Notes: generated by a model from the letters alone, not told the origin. A DNA stretch of 28,133 bases from SIG480 sp045539475 (GCA_045539475.1 JAZQFJ010000061.1:1-28133), one strand, 5' to 3'. Numbered from the stretch's first letter, positions 15,899 through 23,789 are shown. A program made the numbers and translations.

Positions 15899-16900
15899 AT
15901 GAAAATATCAATTTTTGTCGGAAAAAATGGGCAGGAAAGAATTTTTGGAGAAAAGTATTACGCACGTCTCCGGAAATATGGTGATGTTGCACTCTGGAAC
16001 GGAGCTGACGATTTTTCAAACCGTGCAGAGGTACTTGATTTCATAAAAGATTCTGATTTCATCATTACATCATGGGGAACTCCGGTTATCGACAAAGAAA
16101 TAATCGACCTTTGTCCGAATCTTAAGGGCGTTTTCCACGCTGCAGGCTCCATTAAGCCCATTATGTCCGATGAGCTTATGGCAAGAGAAGACATCCGCCT
16201 TACGGCATCTGCAACAGCAATAGGCGAAGGTGTTGCTGAGACTGCTCTTGGCTTTGCTATCTCCGCATGCAAGGGCGCATTCACTATGCCGCGTTATACA
16301 CGCGCAGGCGAGTGGAACGGACACAACGCAACAGAGGTTATCGACTTTTATGACATCAAGGTCGGTATCATCAGTGCGGGCTTTGTTGGTCGCCATATGA
16401 TAAAGCTTTTAAAGAATTTCCATGTTGATATTCTTGTATATGATCCGATGCTTTCTGCAGAGCAGATTGCAGAGCTTGGCGGTGAAAAGGTAGAGCTTGA
16501 TACGCTTCTTGCCGAAAGTGATGTTATCTCCGTCCATGCACCGGGAATTCCGGCAACTGAGCATATGATTAATAAAGATAACATCGGTCTCCTTAAAGAC
16601 CGCGTTGTAATCGTCAACACTGCACGCGGAACGATATTCGACGAGAAGTATCTCATCGAGCGCCTTAAGGAGAAAAAAGGTATGTTTGCGTGCATCGACA
16701 TCACTGAGGTTGAGCCGCCGGCGCCGGATAACGAGCTTCGTTTCCTCAATAACGTCAATCTCACTCCGCACCTTGCGGGAACAGCATCAAACGGTCAGCG
16801 TCGTATTGCTCTCCACGTCTGTGAGGAGATGGACCGATTTATGGCAGGCGAGAGAATGCGTACTGAAATTGATCGAGAAATGCTTTCAAAAATGGCATAA
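15899..16900 (+). CDS. D-2-hydroxyacid dehydrogenase family protein
   Basis: A 333-residue NAD-dependent dehydrogenase of the D-isomer-specific family, which interconverts 2-keto acids and D-2-hydroxy acids. The catalytic set is present: Arg243 (NTARG), Glu270 (DITEVEPP) and His291 (LTPHLAG). The NAD motif in VGIISAGFVG (155-164) reads SxGxxG, with Ser159 in place of the first Gly. Acidic Asp182 (VYDP) follows, consistent with NAD rather than NADP. It sits directly after the Gfo/Idh/MocA-type gene with a GGAG site and is closed by a strong terminator, forming a two-gene operon. A substrate such as a sugar-derived 2-keto acid is inferred from the neighbours only. Confidence 0.92.
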   Translation: MKISIFVGKNGQERIFGEKYYARLRKYGDVALWNGADDFSNRAEVLDFIKDSDFIITSWGTPVIDKEIIDLCPNLKGVFHAAGSIKPIMSDELMAREDIRLTASATAIGEGVAETALGFAISACKGAFTMPRYTRAGEWNGHNATEVIDFYDIKVGIISAGFVGRHMIKLLKNFHVDILVYDPMLSAEQIAELGGEKVELDTLLAESDVISVHAPGIPATEHMINKDNIGLLKDRVVIVNTARGTIFDEKYLIERLKEKKGMFACIDITEVEPPAPDNELRFLNNVNLTPHLAGTASNGQRRIALHVCEEMDRFMAGERMRTEIDREMLSKMA

Positions 16901-16907
16901 CTCCGAA

Positions 16908-16956
16908 CCGTTCCGTTTGGTGAATGATGAGTTTTGTAATACGAGTTGCGGAACGG
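16908..16956. repeat. Inverted repeat between dehydrogenase stop and terminator
   Basis: CCGTTCCG (16908-16915) and CGGAACGG (16949-16956) are exact complements 33 bases apart, in the 3' UTR just before the terminator. It could be a 3'-end stabilising stem or a protein site; nothing more can be said. Confidence 0.45.
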
Positions 16957-16972
16957 AAGGTGTTTCCTTAAG

Positions 16973-17003
16973 ACAAAAGGCTGTGCGAAGCATAGCCTTT
17001 TGT
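16973..17003 (+). terminator. Terminator of the oxidoreductase/dehydrogenase operon
   Basis: A 14-pair stem (one G-U) with a GAA loop: ACAAAAGGCTGTGC pairs with GCATAGCCTTTTGT. The U run is the TTTTGTTG at the end of the second arm. Confidence 0.85.
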
Positions 17004-17010
17004 TGAAATA

Positions 17011-17028
17011 TTGACACATCTGTGTTAA
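17011..17028. promoter_or_regulatory. Palindrome upstream of the AraC-type gene, possible operator
   Basis: TTGACACATCTGTGTTAA is a near-perfect palindrome (7 of 8 pairs around a TC centre). Its first six bases are a perfect -35 hexamer, but -10 candidates at 16-18 bases (GATTAT, TTATAC) put the transcript start on or past the GGAGG ribosome binding site, so it is less convincing as a promoter than as a binding site. Confidence 0.4.
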
Positions 17029-17053
17029 AATTGATTATACGGAGGGGATGCCT

Positions 17054-17935
17054 GTGTTTAAATCACTTCGCAATATAAAGCTTTACACTCTCATAAGAAC
17101 AGAATACCGTACGAAGTATTCATCGGATGATAATACATACCATTGGCATGATTATTACCAGTTTGTTTATGTGCGTAAAGGTGAAGGAGTTGTTTTTGTC
17201 AAAGATGAAGAACTCCGGGTTTCGGAAAACGACGTTGTAATAATAAAAAGAAACGAACCTCACACCTTTGCCTGTTTTGGCGATAAGATTGAAACGTATG
17301 AGGTTAAGTTCATTATCATAGATGAAGAAAAAGATTTTTTAAATTCCGGCGAACGGTATTTTTGCCGTGACACGGATGGAAGCATTAAGCATGCTATCCG
17401 ACAGATAGAGCGCGAGTCTGAAAACGTCGATGGCTTCAGCCGTGATGTCGTATCTGTGGAAATGTGTAAAATTCTGCTTTTGATGCAAAGGGAAATGAGC
17501 CGAAGTCGCGAAATTGCAGATATAAAAGAAAATCAGGACGTTGATGAAGTAAACGATGACCTTTTGGAAAGGGTCAAGTCCTTTATAGATAATAATATCA
17601 GTGAGAACATAACCGTAAAGGACATTTCGGACTATGTCTGCGTTGAATATAAATATTTCAGTCATCATTTTGCCCTGCGTTACGGTATGCGCCTTAAGCA
17701 GTACATTCGAAGAAAACGCGTTGAGTTGGCAAAAGAGCTGATTGTAAATTCCGATATGAATATGACAGCTATTGCCGAAAAATGCGGGTTTGGCACTATC
17801 CACTATATGACACGCGTTTTCAAAAACGAAGAAAATATATCTCCTACAGAGTTTCGCCGCCGGTTCAAAAACAGTCATGCCGTTGTGCTCGATGCAGCAC
17901 CGGTTTCGTATTATCCCGGCGGAAAAGAAGAATAG
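17054..17935 (+). CDS. AraC-family transcriptional regulator
   Basis: A one-component regulator with an N-terminal cupin sensing domain (about residues 25-95: YHWHDYYQFVYVRKGEG, then EPHTFACFG) and a C-terminal double helix-turn-helix (about 170-271: VKDISDYVCVEYKYFSHHF and MTAIAEKCGFGTIHYMTRVFK, then ISPTEFRRRF). The cupin arrangement is typical of sugar-responsive members. The GTG at 17054 lies 8 bases after GGAGG; the alternative ATG at 17048 is only 2 bases from it, so GTG is favoured. It precedes the enolase-superfamily gene by 16 bases and follows the dehydrogenase operon, so both are likely targets; a palindrome at 17011-17028 may be its own site. Family firm, effector unknown. Confidence 0.93.
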   Translation: MFKSLRNIKLYTLIRTEYRTKYSSDDNTYHWHDYYQFVYVRKGEGVVFVKDEELRVSENDVVIIKRNEPHTFACFGDKIETYEVKFIIIDEEKDFLNSGERYFCRDTDGSIKHAIRQIERESENVDGFSRDVVSVEMCKILLLMQREMSRSREIADIKENQDVDEVNDDLLERVKSFIDNNISENITVKDISDYVCVEYKYFSHHFALRYGMRLKQYIRRKRVELAKELIVNSDMNMTAIAEKCGFGTIHYMTRVFKNEENISPTEFRRRFKNSHAVVLDAAPVSYYPGGKEE

Positions 17936-17951
17936 AAAAGAGGCTTTAATT

Positions 17952-19238
17952 ATGCTCGATATTTTGAATACATCGATAAACTTTGTGCGTGAGCCGCTTC
18001 TTGCTCCGTTTGGCTTCAAGGGTGGGCATCTTGATGAATTATGGCAGATTGTAGTAAAGGTTTCTGACGGAGAGACCTCAGGCATCGGTGTCGGCGTTCA
18101 GAGTGTGCTCTGGTCGGATGCTGATGTTTTCGCAACTCACAGCCAGTGCGGCGGAAACGCCCTTATGATGCTTATCTGTGAATTTGCACTTGATAAGATA
18201 CGCGGCAAAAGCTTTAAAACGCCGTTTGATGTGCTTGATTTTGTCAGAATCGATGCGATAGAGTATGCAAAGAAGATAACAGGGAAAGAAAATCTGCGCG
18301 AAACCTTCGTAATGAATGCACTTGTTGCTCTCGATAACGCGGTGTGGCAGCTTTATGCGAAGAAGAAAAAATGTGAGGATTTCATTTCTCTTGCGGGAGA
18401 AGGGTTTGCTCCGGCACTGTCGTATCGCCATACTAAGCTATGCAATATTCCGCTTATCACGTATGGTCTTTCGGATGAGAAAATCCACGGACTTCTCAAA
18501 GAAGGCTTTTTCCTTCTGAAAATAAAAATAGGCTCAGACCCGGACGGGGATAAAAGTCAGGAAAAAATGCTCGCGTGGGATAAGGCACGCCTGAAACAAA
18601 TCCACGATATAGCATCGCAGTATACAACCGAGTTTACCGAAAACGGAAAGATAGCCTACTATATCGACGCAAACGGACGCTACGATTCGCTCGCCCGTAT
18701 GCAGGATTTTCTTGACTACGCAAATGAAATCGGCGCGCTTTCTCAGATTGTTCTTCTTGAAGAACCGTTTGCAGAGGATAACAAGCTTGATGTTTCATCT
18801 CTGCCGTGCAGAATTGCCGCAGACGAATCTGCTCATTCCGTGCATGACGTTGAAGAGCGAATTGCGCTCGGTTACAGCGCTATTGCATTGAAGCCGATTG
18901 CAAAAACTATGTCCGAGAGCCTTCGCATTCTTGCTGAGGCGCATAAGAAAAACGTTGTTTGCTTCTGTGCGGATCTTACGGTAAACCCGCTTATGGTTGA
19001 GATAAACAAAAACGTTGCAGCAAGAATTGCACCGATACCCGGAATTAAAATCGGTGCAGTAGAGTCTAACGGCGCACAAAACTACACCAATTGGGAAAAG
19101 CTTTATTCGTATCACCCGATGGGGAATGAAAGCTTTGCCGCACCGAAAAACGGTATTTACGAGCTTTCTGATAAGTTCTTTGCCACCGCCGGCGGTATTT
19201 ACAGAGATTCGGCGTACTATTCAGGAATAGTGAAGTAG
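17952..19238 (+). CDS. Enolase-superfamily enzyme (mandelate racemase/muconate lactonizing type)
   Basis: The 428-residue product shows the enolase-superfamily catalytic barrel. Visible residues are the KxK pair Lys190/Lys192 (LLKIKIG), metal ligands Asp239 (YIDANGRY), Glu270 (LLEEPF) and Asp291 (AADES), and Lys314 (IALKPIAKT), which places it nearer the muconate-lactonizing/epimerase type than the His-Asp dehydratases. The superfamily abstracts a proton alpha to a carboxylate; outcomes include acid-sugar dehydration, racemisation and epimerisation. It lies 16 bases after the AraC-type gene and near two oxidoreductases, suggesting acid-sugar metabolism. The upstream open frame back to 17877 overlaps the regulator; ATG 17952 follows AGAGGC. 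The reaction itself cannot be read from the sequence. Confidence 0.88.
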   Translation: MLDILNTSINFVREPLLAPFGFKGGHLDELWQIVVKVSDGETSGIGVGVQSVLWSDADVFATHSQCGGNALMMLICEFALDKIRGKSFKTPFDVLDFVRIDAIEYAKKITGKENLRETFVMNALVALDNAVWQLYAKKKKCEDFISLAGEGFAPALSYRHTKLCNIPLITYGLSDEKIHGLLKEGFFLLKIKIGSDPDGDKSQEKMLAWDKARLKQIHDIASQYTTEFTENGKIAYYIDANGRYDSLARMQDFLDYANEIGALSQIVLLEEPFAEDNKLDVSSLPCRIAADESAHSVHDVEERIALGYSAIALKPIAKTMSESLRILAEAHKKNVVCFCADLTVNPLMVEINKNVAARIAPIPGIKIGAVESNGAQNYTNWEKLYSYHPMGNESFAAPKNGIYELSDKFFATAGGIYRDSAYYSGIVK

Positions 19239-19258
19239 TAATCGGAATAAACTAAATT

Positions 19259-19286
19259 CACCCGATGCGGAATTCCGCATCGGGTG
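19259..19286 (+). terminator. Terminator between convergent genes
   Basis: A perfect 12-bp stem, CACCCGATGCGG/CCGCATCGGGTG, with an AATT loop, followed on the plus strand by CCGTTTTTC. It ends the regulator/enolase-type operon and probably also serves the convergent S1-domain gene that stops at 19294. Confidence 0.88.
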
Positions 19287-19293
19287 CCGTTTT

Positions 19294-20235
19294 TCACTCA
19301 AACACACTCACAATTTCCTTCCTCGTGCACTTTTCCGGCGAGTATCGCCATTCATCAATGTGTCCGCTTGTGATAAAATAATCCGAAGGGGTTATAAGTC
19401 TTTCTGTTTTCTCGCGGAACACATCAATGATAATAAGCTTGATTTTCATTTTATCGGGAAGAATGCTTTTTATAAAGACTGATACGCAGTCACCTGTTTT
19501 CACATCCGGGCGGAATTCCGCAAGCCCCGAAAGGTTAGGGGAAAGCTCTATAAATATGCCGTAATCCTCAATTCCGCGCACTATCCCGCGAACAGTCTGC
19601 CCGACTTCAAAGCGCGCGGCGTTTTCCTCCCATGTGCCTAAAAGCTCTCTGTGGCTCAGGAAAATTCTTGATTTGTCAAAATCCATTCCGGTCACAACAG
19701 AAAAAATTTCATCTCCGACGCGGAATCTGTTGCAGGGGTGTGAAATGCGCGAAACGGATATTGCCTCAATACCGATAAGTGATATGTTGCCGCAGCCTAT
19801 GTCAACAAAGGCACCGAACGGTTCTAAATGCGTTACTCGTGCGGGTAGTATATCTCCGGCAGAAACTTCGGTCATAAGATGCCGTAAAGCCTTTTTTTGA
19901 GCAGCGACTCTTGAAAGATAAAGGCTTATTTTTCCATTTTCGTTATCAATTCCGCGAATAATACACGCAACCGGCTTTCCAACTCTTGAAATAACGGCGA
20001 TGTCACGTGTTATGCCTTCTTCAATTCCGAGTGCGGCTTCGGCTCGGGGAATTATTCCGGTATATCCGTTTAAATCAACCGTAAGGTTGTGTGAAGAGTC
20101 GCACAGCAAAACCTCGCCCTCTATGATGAGTTCGTTTTCCATTGCATCGCGCAAGGCGTTTTGCGACGATATGTTTTTTAAGTTCTGCTCTGTATGTATA
20201 AGCGCGCCTTCCGGTAAAAAAACTGTATCGCTCAT
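19294..20235 (-). CDS. S1-domain RNA-binding protein (three S1 repeats)
   Basis: This 313-residue cytoplasmic protein carries three S1 OB-fold repeats: about 38-108 (VDLNGYTGIIPRAE), 125-197 (GDILPARVTHLEPFGAFVDIGCGNISLIG) and 208-270 (GQTVRGIVRGIEDYGIFIELSPNLSGL). The middle repeat is the most canonical. It resembles the short S1-like proteins of low-GC Gram-positives more than the six-repeat ribosomal protein S1, so a role in mRNA or ribosome binding is likely but unproven. A GAGGAGG site is 11 bases before the ATG. It follows the isomerase-type gene on the minus strand after that gene's terminator, with a possible promoter in the terminator loop. Confidence 0.88.
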   Translation of the reverse strand: MSDTVFLPEGALIHTEQNLKNISSQNALRDAMENELIIEGEVLLCDSSHNLTVDLNGYTGIIPRAEAALGIEEGITRDIAVISRVGKPVACIIRGIDNENGKISLYLSRVAAQKKALRHLMTEVSAGDILPARVTHLEPFGAFVDIGCGNISLIGIEAISVSRISHPCNRFRVGDEIFSVVTGMDFDKSRIFLSHRELLGTWEENAARFEVGQTVRGIVRGIEDYGIFIELSPNLSGLAEFRPDVKTGDCVSVFIKSILPDKMKIKLIIIDVFREKTERLITPSDYFITSGHIDEWRYSPEKCTRKEIVSVFE

Positions 20236-20293
20236 ATTTTAAAGGTCCTCCTCGTATGGGATTTCCTTAAATGTATATGCGCGCATTGCAGAA

Positions 20294-20322
20294 AATATTA
20301 TGCAAAAAGCCGAAGCAGTCAA
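20294..20322 (-). promoter_or_regulatory. Possible promoter of the S1-domain gene
   Basis: On the minus strand TTGACT (complement of 20317-20322) and AATATT (complement of 20294-20299) are 17 bases apart. The -35 lies in the loop region of the upstream gene's terminator. The -10 matches at only 4 of 6 positions. Confidence 0.35.
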
Positions 20323-20335
20323 CCTGCCTCGGCTT
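20304..20335 (-). terminator. Terminator of the isomerase-type gene
   Basis: Read leftward: AAGCCGA, a C-A mismatch, CTGC/GCAG, then TCGGCTT and a TTTTT tail, 16 bases after the stop codon at 20351. Confidence 0.85.
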
Positions 20336-20350
20336 GAAGTGAATATAATC

Positions 20351-21124
20351 TTATGCGTTTGCCTGATTGATGAGCTCAACAAGTGTTTTCGCGTCTGCGA
20401 TAAAGCTTTCGTCAGATCCGCCGCGAACAAATTCAAGCATTGCGTGGCGGACGGTATCATCACCCTTGAACACTGAAAAACGTTCTGCCCAGATGTCGGT
20501 TGCCTCTGAGAGAAGGAGCTGTTCTCGTCCGGTTGCAAAGGTTTTGAAATAATATACGTGCAGATTTGTAAGCTTTCCGGAAGCGTAAATCGTACGAAGT
20601 GAATGCATTTGTTTATCTTCCGGAACCTGAAGCAATGCCTGCCAGTATGTACGGAAGTTCGGCTCATTAACCTCAAGCATATAGAAAAGCTGGCTTTCGG
20701 GAAAATCGGTTATCGTGTGAGCGTGGCATTCGGTAGAAATAGTGATGCCGTAGTCTGCTGCTTTGTGGCTTATCTCTTTTGCCTCACGGACAAGGGCTTC
20801 ACGCGCATCCGGGAGAAGATATGCCGACGGTGTGCCGCCTGCCCAGATTCTTATCTCATCGGTTCCCAGCGCTTTTGCGCTCTCAAGGAACGGAACGATA
20901 TCCGTGCCTGTGCCGAGACGGAAGTAGGAACCGTAGGAGGAAATCTCAAGTCCTGCATCCTCGGTCATCTTTTTAACTTCACGTGCGATGTTCACATCAC
21001 CTGCGGGAACGTGAACATCGCTGCCCCATTCGATGGAATGAATCCCTGCTTTCGCGGAAATTTCAACAATTTCCTGTGGCGTTTTATTTCTGAATGTAAC
21101 TGAACAAAGTCCTGCTTTAAGCAT
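20351..21124 (-). CDS. Sugar phosphate isomerase/epimerase family protein (AP endonuclease 2-like TIM barrel)
   Basis: A 257-residue single-domain TIM barrel of the xylose-isomerase-like family, which includes sugar isomerases, epimerases and inosose dehydratases acting through a divalent metal. Landmarks are SIEWGSDVHVP (30-40) with Glu32, IRIWAGG (91-97), ISTECHAHTITD (129-140) with Glu132 as likely metal ligand, and LTNLHVYYF (186-194) with His189. The open frame extends to 21193, but the ATG at 21124 has GGAG upstream and lies downstream of a good promoter whose elements fall inside the longer frame. It is transcribed alone, away from the NSS transporter. Proximity to the AraC/enolase-type genes suggests the same pathway. 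The specific sugar is unknown. Confidence 0.9.
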   Translation of the reverse strand: MLKAGLCSVTFRNKTPQEIVEISAKAGIHSIEWGSDVHVPAGDVNIAREVKKMTEDAGLEISSYGSYFRLGTGTDIVPFLESAKALGTDEIRIWAGGTPSAYLLPDAREALVREAKEISHKAADYGITISTECHAHTITDFPESQLFYMLEVNEPNFRTYWQALLQVPEDKQMHSLRTIYASGKLTNLHVYYFKTFATGREQLLLSEATDIWAERFSVFKGDDTVRHAMLEFVRGGSDESFIADAKTLVELINQANA

Positions 21125-21164
21125 AATAAACGTCTCCAAATCTTTTGAATTTTTTACCTTATAT

Positions 21165-21193
21165 ATAATAAAATATAACTTTATGTTTGTCAA
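21165..21193 (-). promoter_or_regulatory. SigA-type promoter of the isomerase-type gene
   Basis: On the minus strand a perfect TTGACA (complement of 21188-21193) is 17 bases from TATTAT (complement of 21165-21170). It diverges from the transporter promoter at 21233-21261, with about 40 bases between the two -35 boxes. Confidence 0.85.
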
Positions 21194-21232
21194 TGGGAAA
21201 ACAGGAAATGCTCCATGTTTTTTTATATTTTC

Positions 21233-21261
21233 TTGCGTTTTTTTATAAAATGTGGTATTAT
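21233..21261 (+). promoter_or_regulatory. Extended -10 promoter of the NSS transporter
   Basis: TTGCGT (21233-21238) and TATTAT (21256-21261) are 17 bases apart and TGG precedes the -10. A TATAAT at 21261-21266 is an alternative. Confidence 0.7.
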
Positions 21262-21293
21262 ATAATGGAAATTTAAGGAGGTTGAGTTTTTTT

Positions 21294-22667
21294 ATGAAAG
21301 AAAGAGAAAAGTTCTCATCGCGCCTTGGCTTTATTCTTATTTCTGCCGGGTGTGCAATAGGTCTCGGTAATGTGTGGAGATTTCCGTATATAACGGGGCA
21401 GTATGGCGGTGCGGCATTCGTGCTTATCTATCTTCTGTTCCTTGTTATCCTCGGACTTCCTATTATGGCAATGGAGTTTTCGGTCGGCCGTGCCAGCCGC
21501 AAAAGTGCTGCGCGCTCGTTCCATGAGCTTGAGCCCGCGGGAACAAAGTGGCATTGGTTTAGCTACCTTGCCGTTGCGGGAAATTACCTGCTCATGATGT
21601 TTTACACCGTCATTGCGGGATGGATGATTGCATACTTCGTTAAAATGCTCCGCGGTGAGTTCGTCGGTCAGGATCCCGCTGCAGTTGAGCAGATTTTCGG
21701 GACAATGACTTCGCAACCGGTCACGATGATCTTCTGGATGATTGTTGCAATAGCTATCGGCTTCGGAATATGCGGTCTCGGTCTGCAGAAGGGTGTTGAA
21801 AAAATCACAAAGTGGATGATGTCAAGCCTTTTTGTGATCATGCTTATCCTCGTTATCCGTGCCGTGACTCTTCCGGGTGCGGCAGAAGGTCTTAAGTTTT
21901 ACCTGATGCCGGATTTCGGGAAAATGGCAGAAGCGGGAATAATAAACGTTGTTGCCGCTGCAATGGGACAGTCGTTCTTCACGCTCAGCATCGGTATCGG
22001 TTCTATGGCAATATTCGGAAGCTATATTGATAAAAACCGCTCTCTTATGGGTGAGTCGGTCAGCATCCTTACGCTTGATACTTCGGTTGCACTGCTCTCC
22101 GGTCTTATCATCTTCCCGGCATGCTTCTCGTTTGGCGTAAATCCGGAAAGCGGACCTAACCTTGTGTTTATAACTCTTCCAAACATCTTCAATGCTATGG
22201 TTGGCGGCAGAATATGGGGCATCCTTTTCTTTGTGTTTATGTCATTTGCTGCATTGTCAACAGTTGTTGCGGTGTTTGAAAACATAATTTCCTTCGGTAT
22301 GGATTTATGGGGCTGGTCGCGCAAAAAAGCGGTTATCGTCAATATTGTTCTCATAACGGTTCTTTCAATTCCGTGTGCGCTTGGCTTTAACTTGTGGAGC
22401 GGCATCCAGCCGCTTGGCGCCGGCTCAAACATTATGGACATTGAGGACTTCATCGTAAGTAATAATCTCCTTCCGCTCGGCTCGCTCGTGTATCTGTTCT
22501 TCTGCGTGACGCGTTACGGTTGGGGCTGGGATAACTTTATGAATGAAGTCAACGCAGGGCAGGGAATGAAGTTCCCGCGTTGGATTCGCTTCTACGTAAC
22601 ATTTATCCTTCCGCTTATTGTTCTCTTTATCTTTGTTCAGGGATATGTAAGTAAGTTCTTTGGTTAG
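21294..22667 (+). CDS. Neurotransmitter:sodium symporter (NSS/SNF) family transporter
   Basis: This 457-residue inner-membrane protein has about 11-12 hydrophobic helices and the LeuT-fold signature in helix 1, AGCAIGLGNVWRFPYITGQYGGAAF starting at residue 18, whose unwound GLGN forms the sodium and substrate site. Bacterial homologues import amino acids such as leucine, tryptophan or tyrosine with sodium. The substrate here cannot be read off. The ATG at 21294 follows AAGGAGG at 12 bases; the frame is open upstream only into the promoter. It is a single-gene unit, divergent from the isomerase-type gene. Confidence 0.94.
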   Translation: MKEREKFSSRLGFILISAGCAIGLGNVWRFPYITGQYGGAAFVLIYLLFLVILGLPIMAMEFSVGRASRKSAARSFHELEPAGTKWHWFSYLAVAGNYLLMMFYTVIAGWMIAYFVKMLRGEFVGQDPAAVEQIFGTMTSQPVTMIFWMIVAIAIGFGICGLGLQKGVEKITKWMMSSLFVIMLILVIRAVTLPGAAEGLKFYLMPDFGKMAEAGIINVVAAAMGQSFFTLSIGIGSMAIFGSYIDKNRSLMGESVSILTLDTSVALLSGLIIFPACFSFGVNPESGPNLVFITLPNIFNAMVGGRIWGILFFVFMSFAALSTVVAVFENIISFGMDLWGWSRKKAVIVNIVLITVLSIPCALGFNLWSGIQPLGAGSNIMDIEDFIVSNNLLPLGSLVYLFFCVTRYGWGWDNFMNEVNAGQGMKFPRWIRFYVTFILPLIVLFIFVQGYVSKFFG

Positions 22668-22679
22668 TATAAAAAAACA

Positions 22680-22710
22680 CAGCGCTGTGCAAATAACAGG
22701 CACAGCGCTG
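22680..22710. terminator. Bidirectional terminator between NSS transporter and RluA gene
   Basis: An 11-bp perfect stem, CAGCGCTGTGC/GCACAGCGCTG, with a 9-base loop. Leftward it is followed by TGTTTTTTT, a strong tail for the pseudouridine synthase gene; rightward the tail is weak. Confidence 0.85.
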
Positions 22711-22719
22711 AAGTTATAT

Positions 22720-23673
22720 TTATCCGAAAAACTTCTTTTTAAAAGGAATATCCTTCACGGTAAACATTTTTCCGTTTAAGTATTCAAGCGCCCCTGCCGG
22801 CGTGGTGAACTTAAACACAAGCTTGTAAGAACACAACGCCTGATACTTCATGCCGAGTCGCTTGTTATCAACGTTTCTTCCGTATTTTCCATCACCGACG
22901 AGCGGATGACCGATGCTTGCCATGTGTGCGCGTATCTGATGCGTGCGCCCTGTGATAAGCTCGCATTCAAGAAGTGAAATATCCCCGTTTGATTTAAGTG
23001 TCTTATATTTCGTGACCGCGGTCTTAGCACCCGGGCACGGATTTTTTTTGACATAAACGCGGTTTTCCTTTGCATCTTTAAAGATATATCCGCGAAGCGT
23101 GCCGCTTGCGGGATTCGGCTTACCGAGAACAAGACAGAGATAGTATTTTGCCATTTCGCGGTTCTTTATCTTGTCATTCATTATGCGGAGTGCTTCTGCG
23201 TTCTTCGCAGCAATAACTATTCCGGATGTATTTCTGTCAATTCTGTTGCACAGCGCGGGTATAAACGAATTTTCCTCTTCGGGGTTCCACTCTCCGCGAT
23301 GTGCGAGGTATGAGAGAATCTGCGCAATAAGCGTCTCACCTCCGGCTTCGTCATCGTGGACAGATATACCGGCGGGTTTGTTTGCAAGGAGTATATTTTC
23401 ATCTTCGTACAGCACATCCGGAAAAGATGCTGTAAGCTTCGTTTCCGCCTTTTTTGCTCGCGTTGCTTCAAAGAACTCGTCGTTTATATACATCGTCACA
23501 ATATCGCCGGGCACAAGCTTCGCTTCTGCTTTGCCTCGCGCATTGTTAACCTTTATCCTTTTCAGTCTTATGTATTTCTGTATAAGGTTTGACGGAAGTG
23601 ACGGCACTGCCTTTGCCACGAACTTGTCAAGTCTTAGTCCTGCATCATTTTGTTTTATCGTAAATTCCCGCAT
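22720..23673 (-). CDS. RluA-family RNA pseudouridine synthase
   Basis: A 317-residue enzyme that would isomerise specific uridines of rRNA or tRNA. It has an N-terminal S4 RNA-binding domain (about 12-70: LRLDKFVAKAVPSLPSNLIQKYI) and a catalytic RluA domain containing NRIDRNTSG (143-151), with Asp146 the catalytic nucleophile; the usual His or Asn before RxDRxTSG is Asn here, as in the RluC group. GRTHQIRAHMASIGHPLVGDGKYG follows near the C-terminal half. A GTG at 23685 overlaps the GGAGG ribosome binding site, so the ATG at 23673 (5 bases after GGAGG) is chosen. The target position in RNA is not predictable. Confidence 0.95.
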   Translation of the reverse strand: MREFTIKQNDAGLRLDKFVAKAVPSLPSNLIQKYIRLKRIKVNNARGKAEAKLVPGDIVTMYINDEFFEATRAKKAETKLTASFPDVLYEDENILLANKPAGISVHDDEAGGETLIAQILSYLAHRGEWNPEEENSFIPALCNRIDRNTSGIVIAAKNAEALRIMNDKIKNREMAKYYLCLVLGKPNPASGTLRGYIFKDAKENRVYVKKNPCPGAKTAVTKYKTLKSNGDISLLECELITGRTHQIRAHMASIGHPLVGDGKYGRNVDNKRLGMKYQALCSYKLVFKFTTPAGALEYLNGKMFTVKDIPFKKKFFG

Positions 23674-23703
23674 ATTTTCCTCCACGCCGAAATGATTAAT
23701 CTA

Positions 23704-23712
23704 ATTATAACA
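23704..23712 (-). promoter_or_regulatory. Extended -10 of the RluA-family gene
   Basis: Minus-strand TGTTATAAT (complement of 23704-23712) is a perfect extended -10; the -35 region at 17 bases (TTTTAT) is weak. The ATG is about 30 bases downstream. Confidence 0.6.
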
Positions 23713-23760
23713 GAATTGAGAAAGAAATAAAAGCTTTTTTTGGTATACGGTGTAAAATCC

Positions 23761-23789
23761 TTGACATCTGCCTGTCGCAGGTATATAAT
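23761..23789 (+). promoter_or_regulatory. Consensus SigA promoter of the thiT transcript
   Basis: Perfect TTGACA (23761-23766) and TATAAT (23784-23789) 17 bases apart, ending 16 bases before the TPP riboswitch. It is the strongest promoter in the window, as expected for a gene controlled after initiation. Confidence 0.93.
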
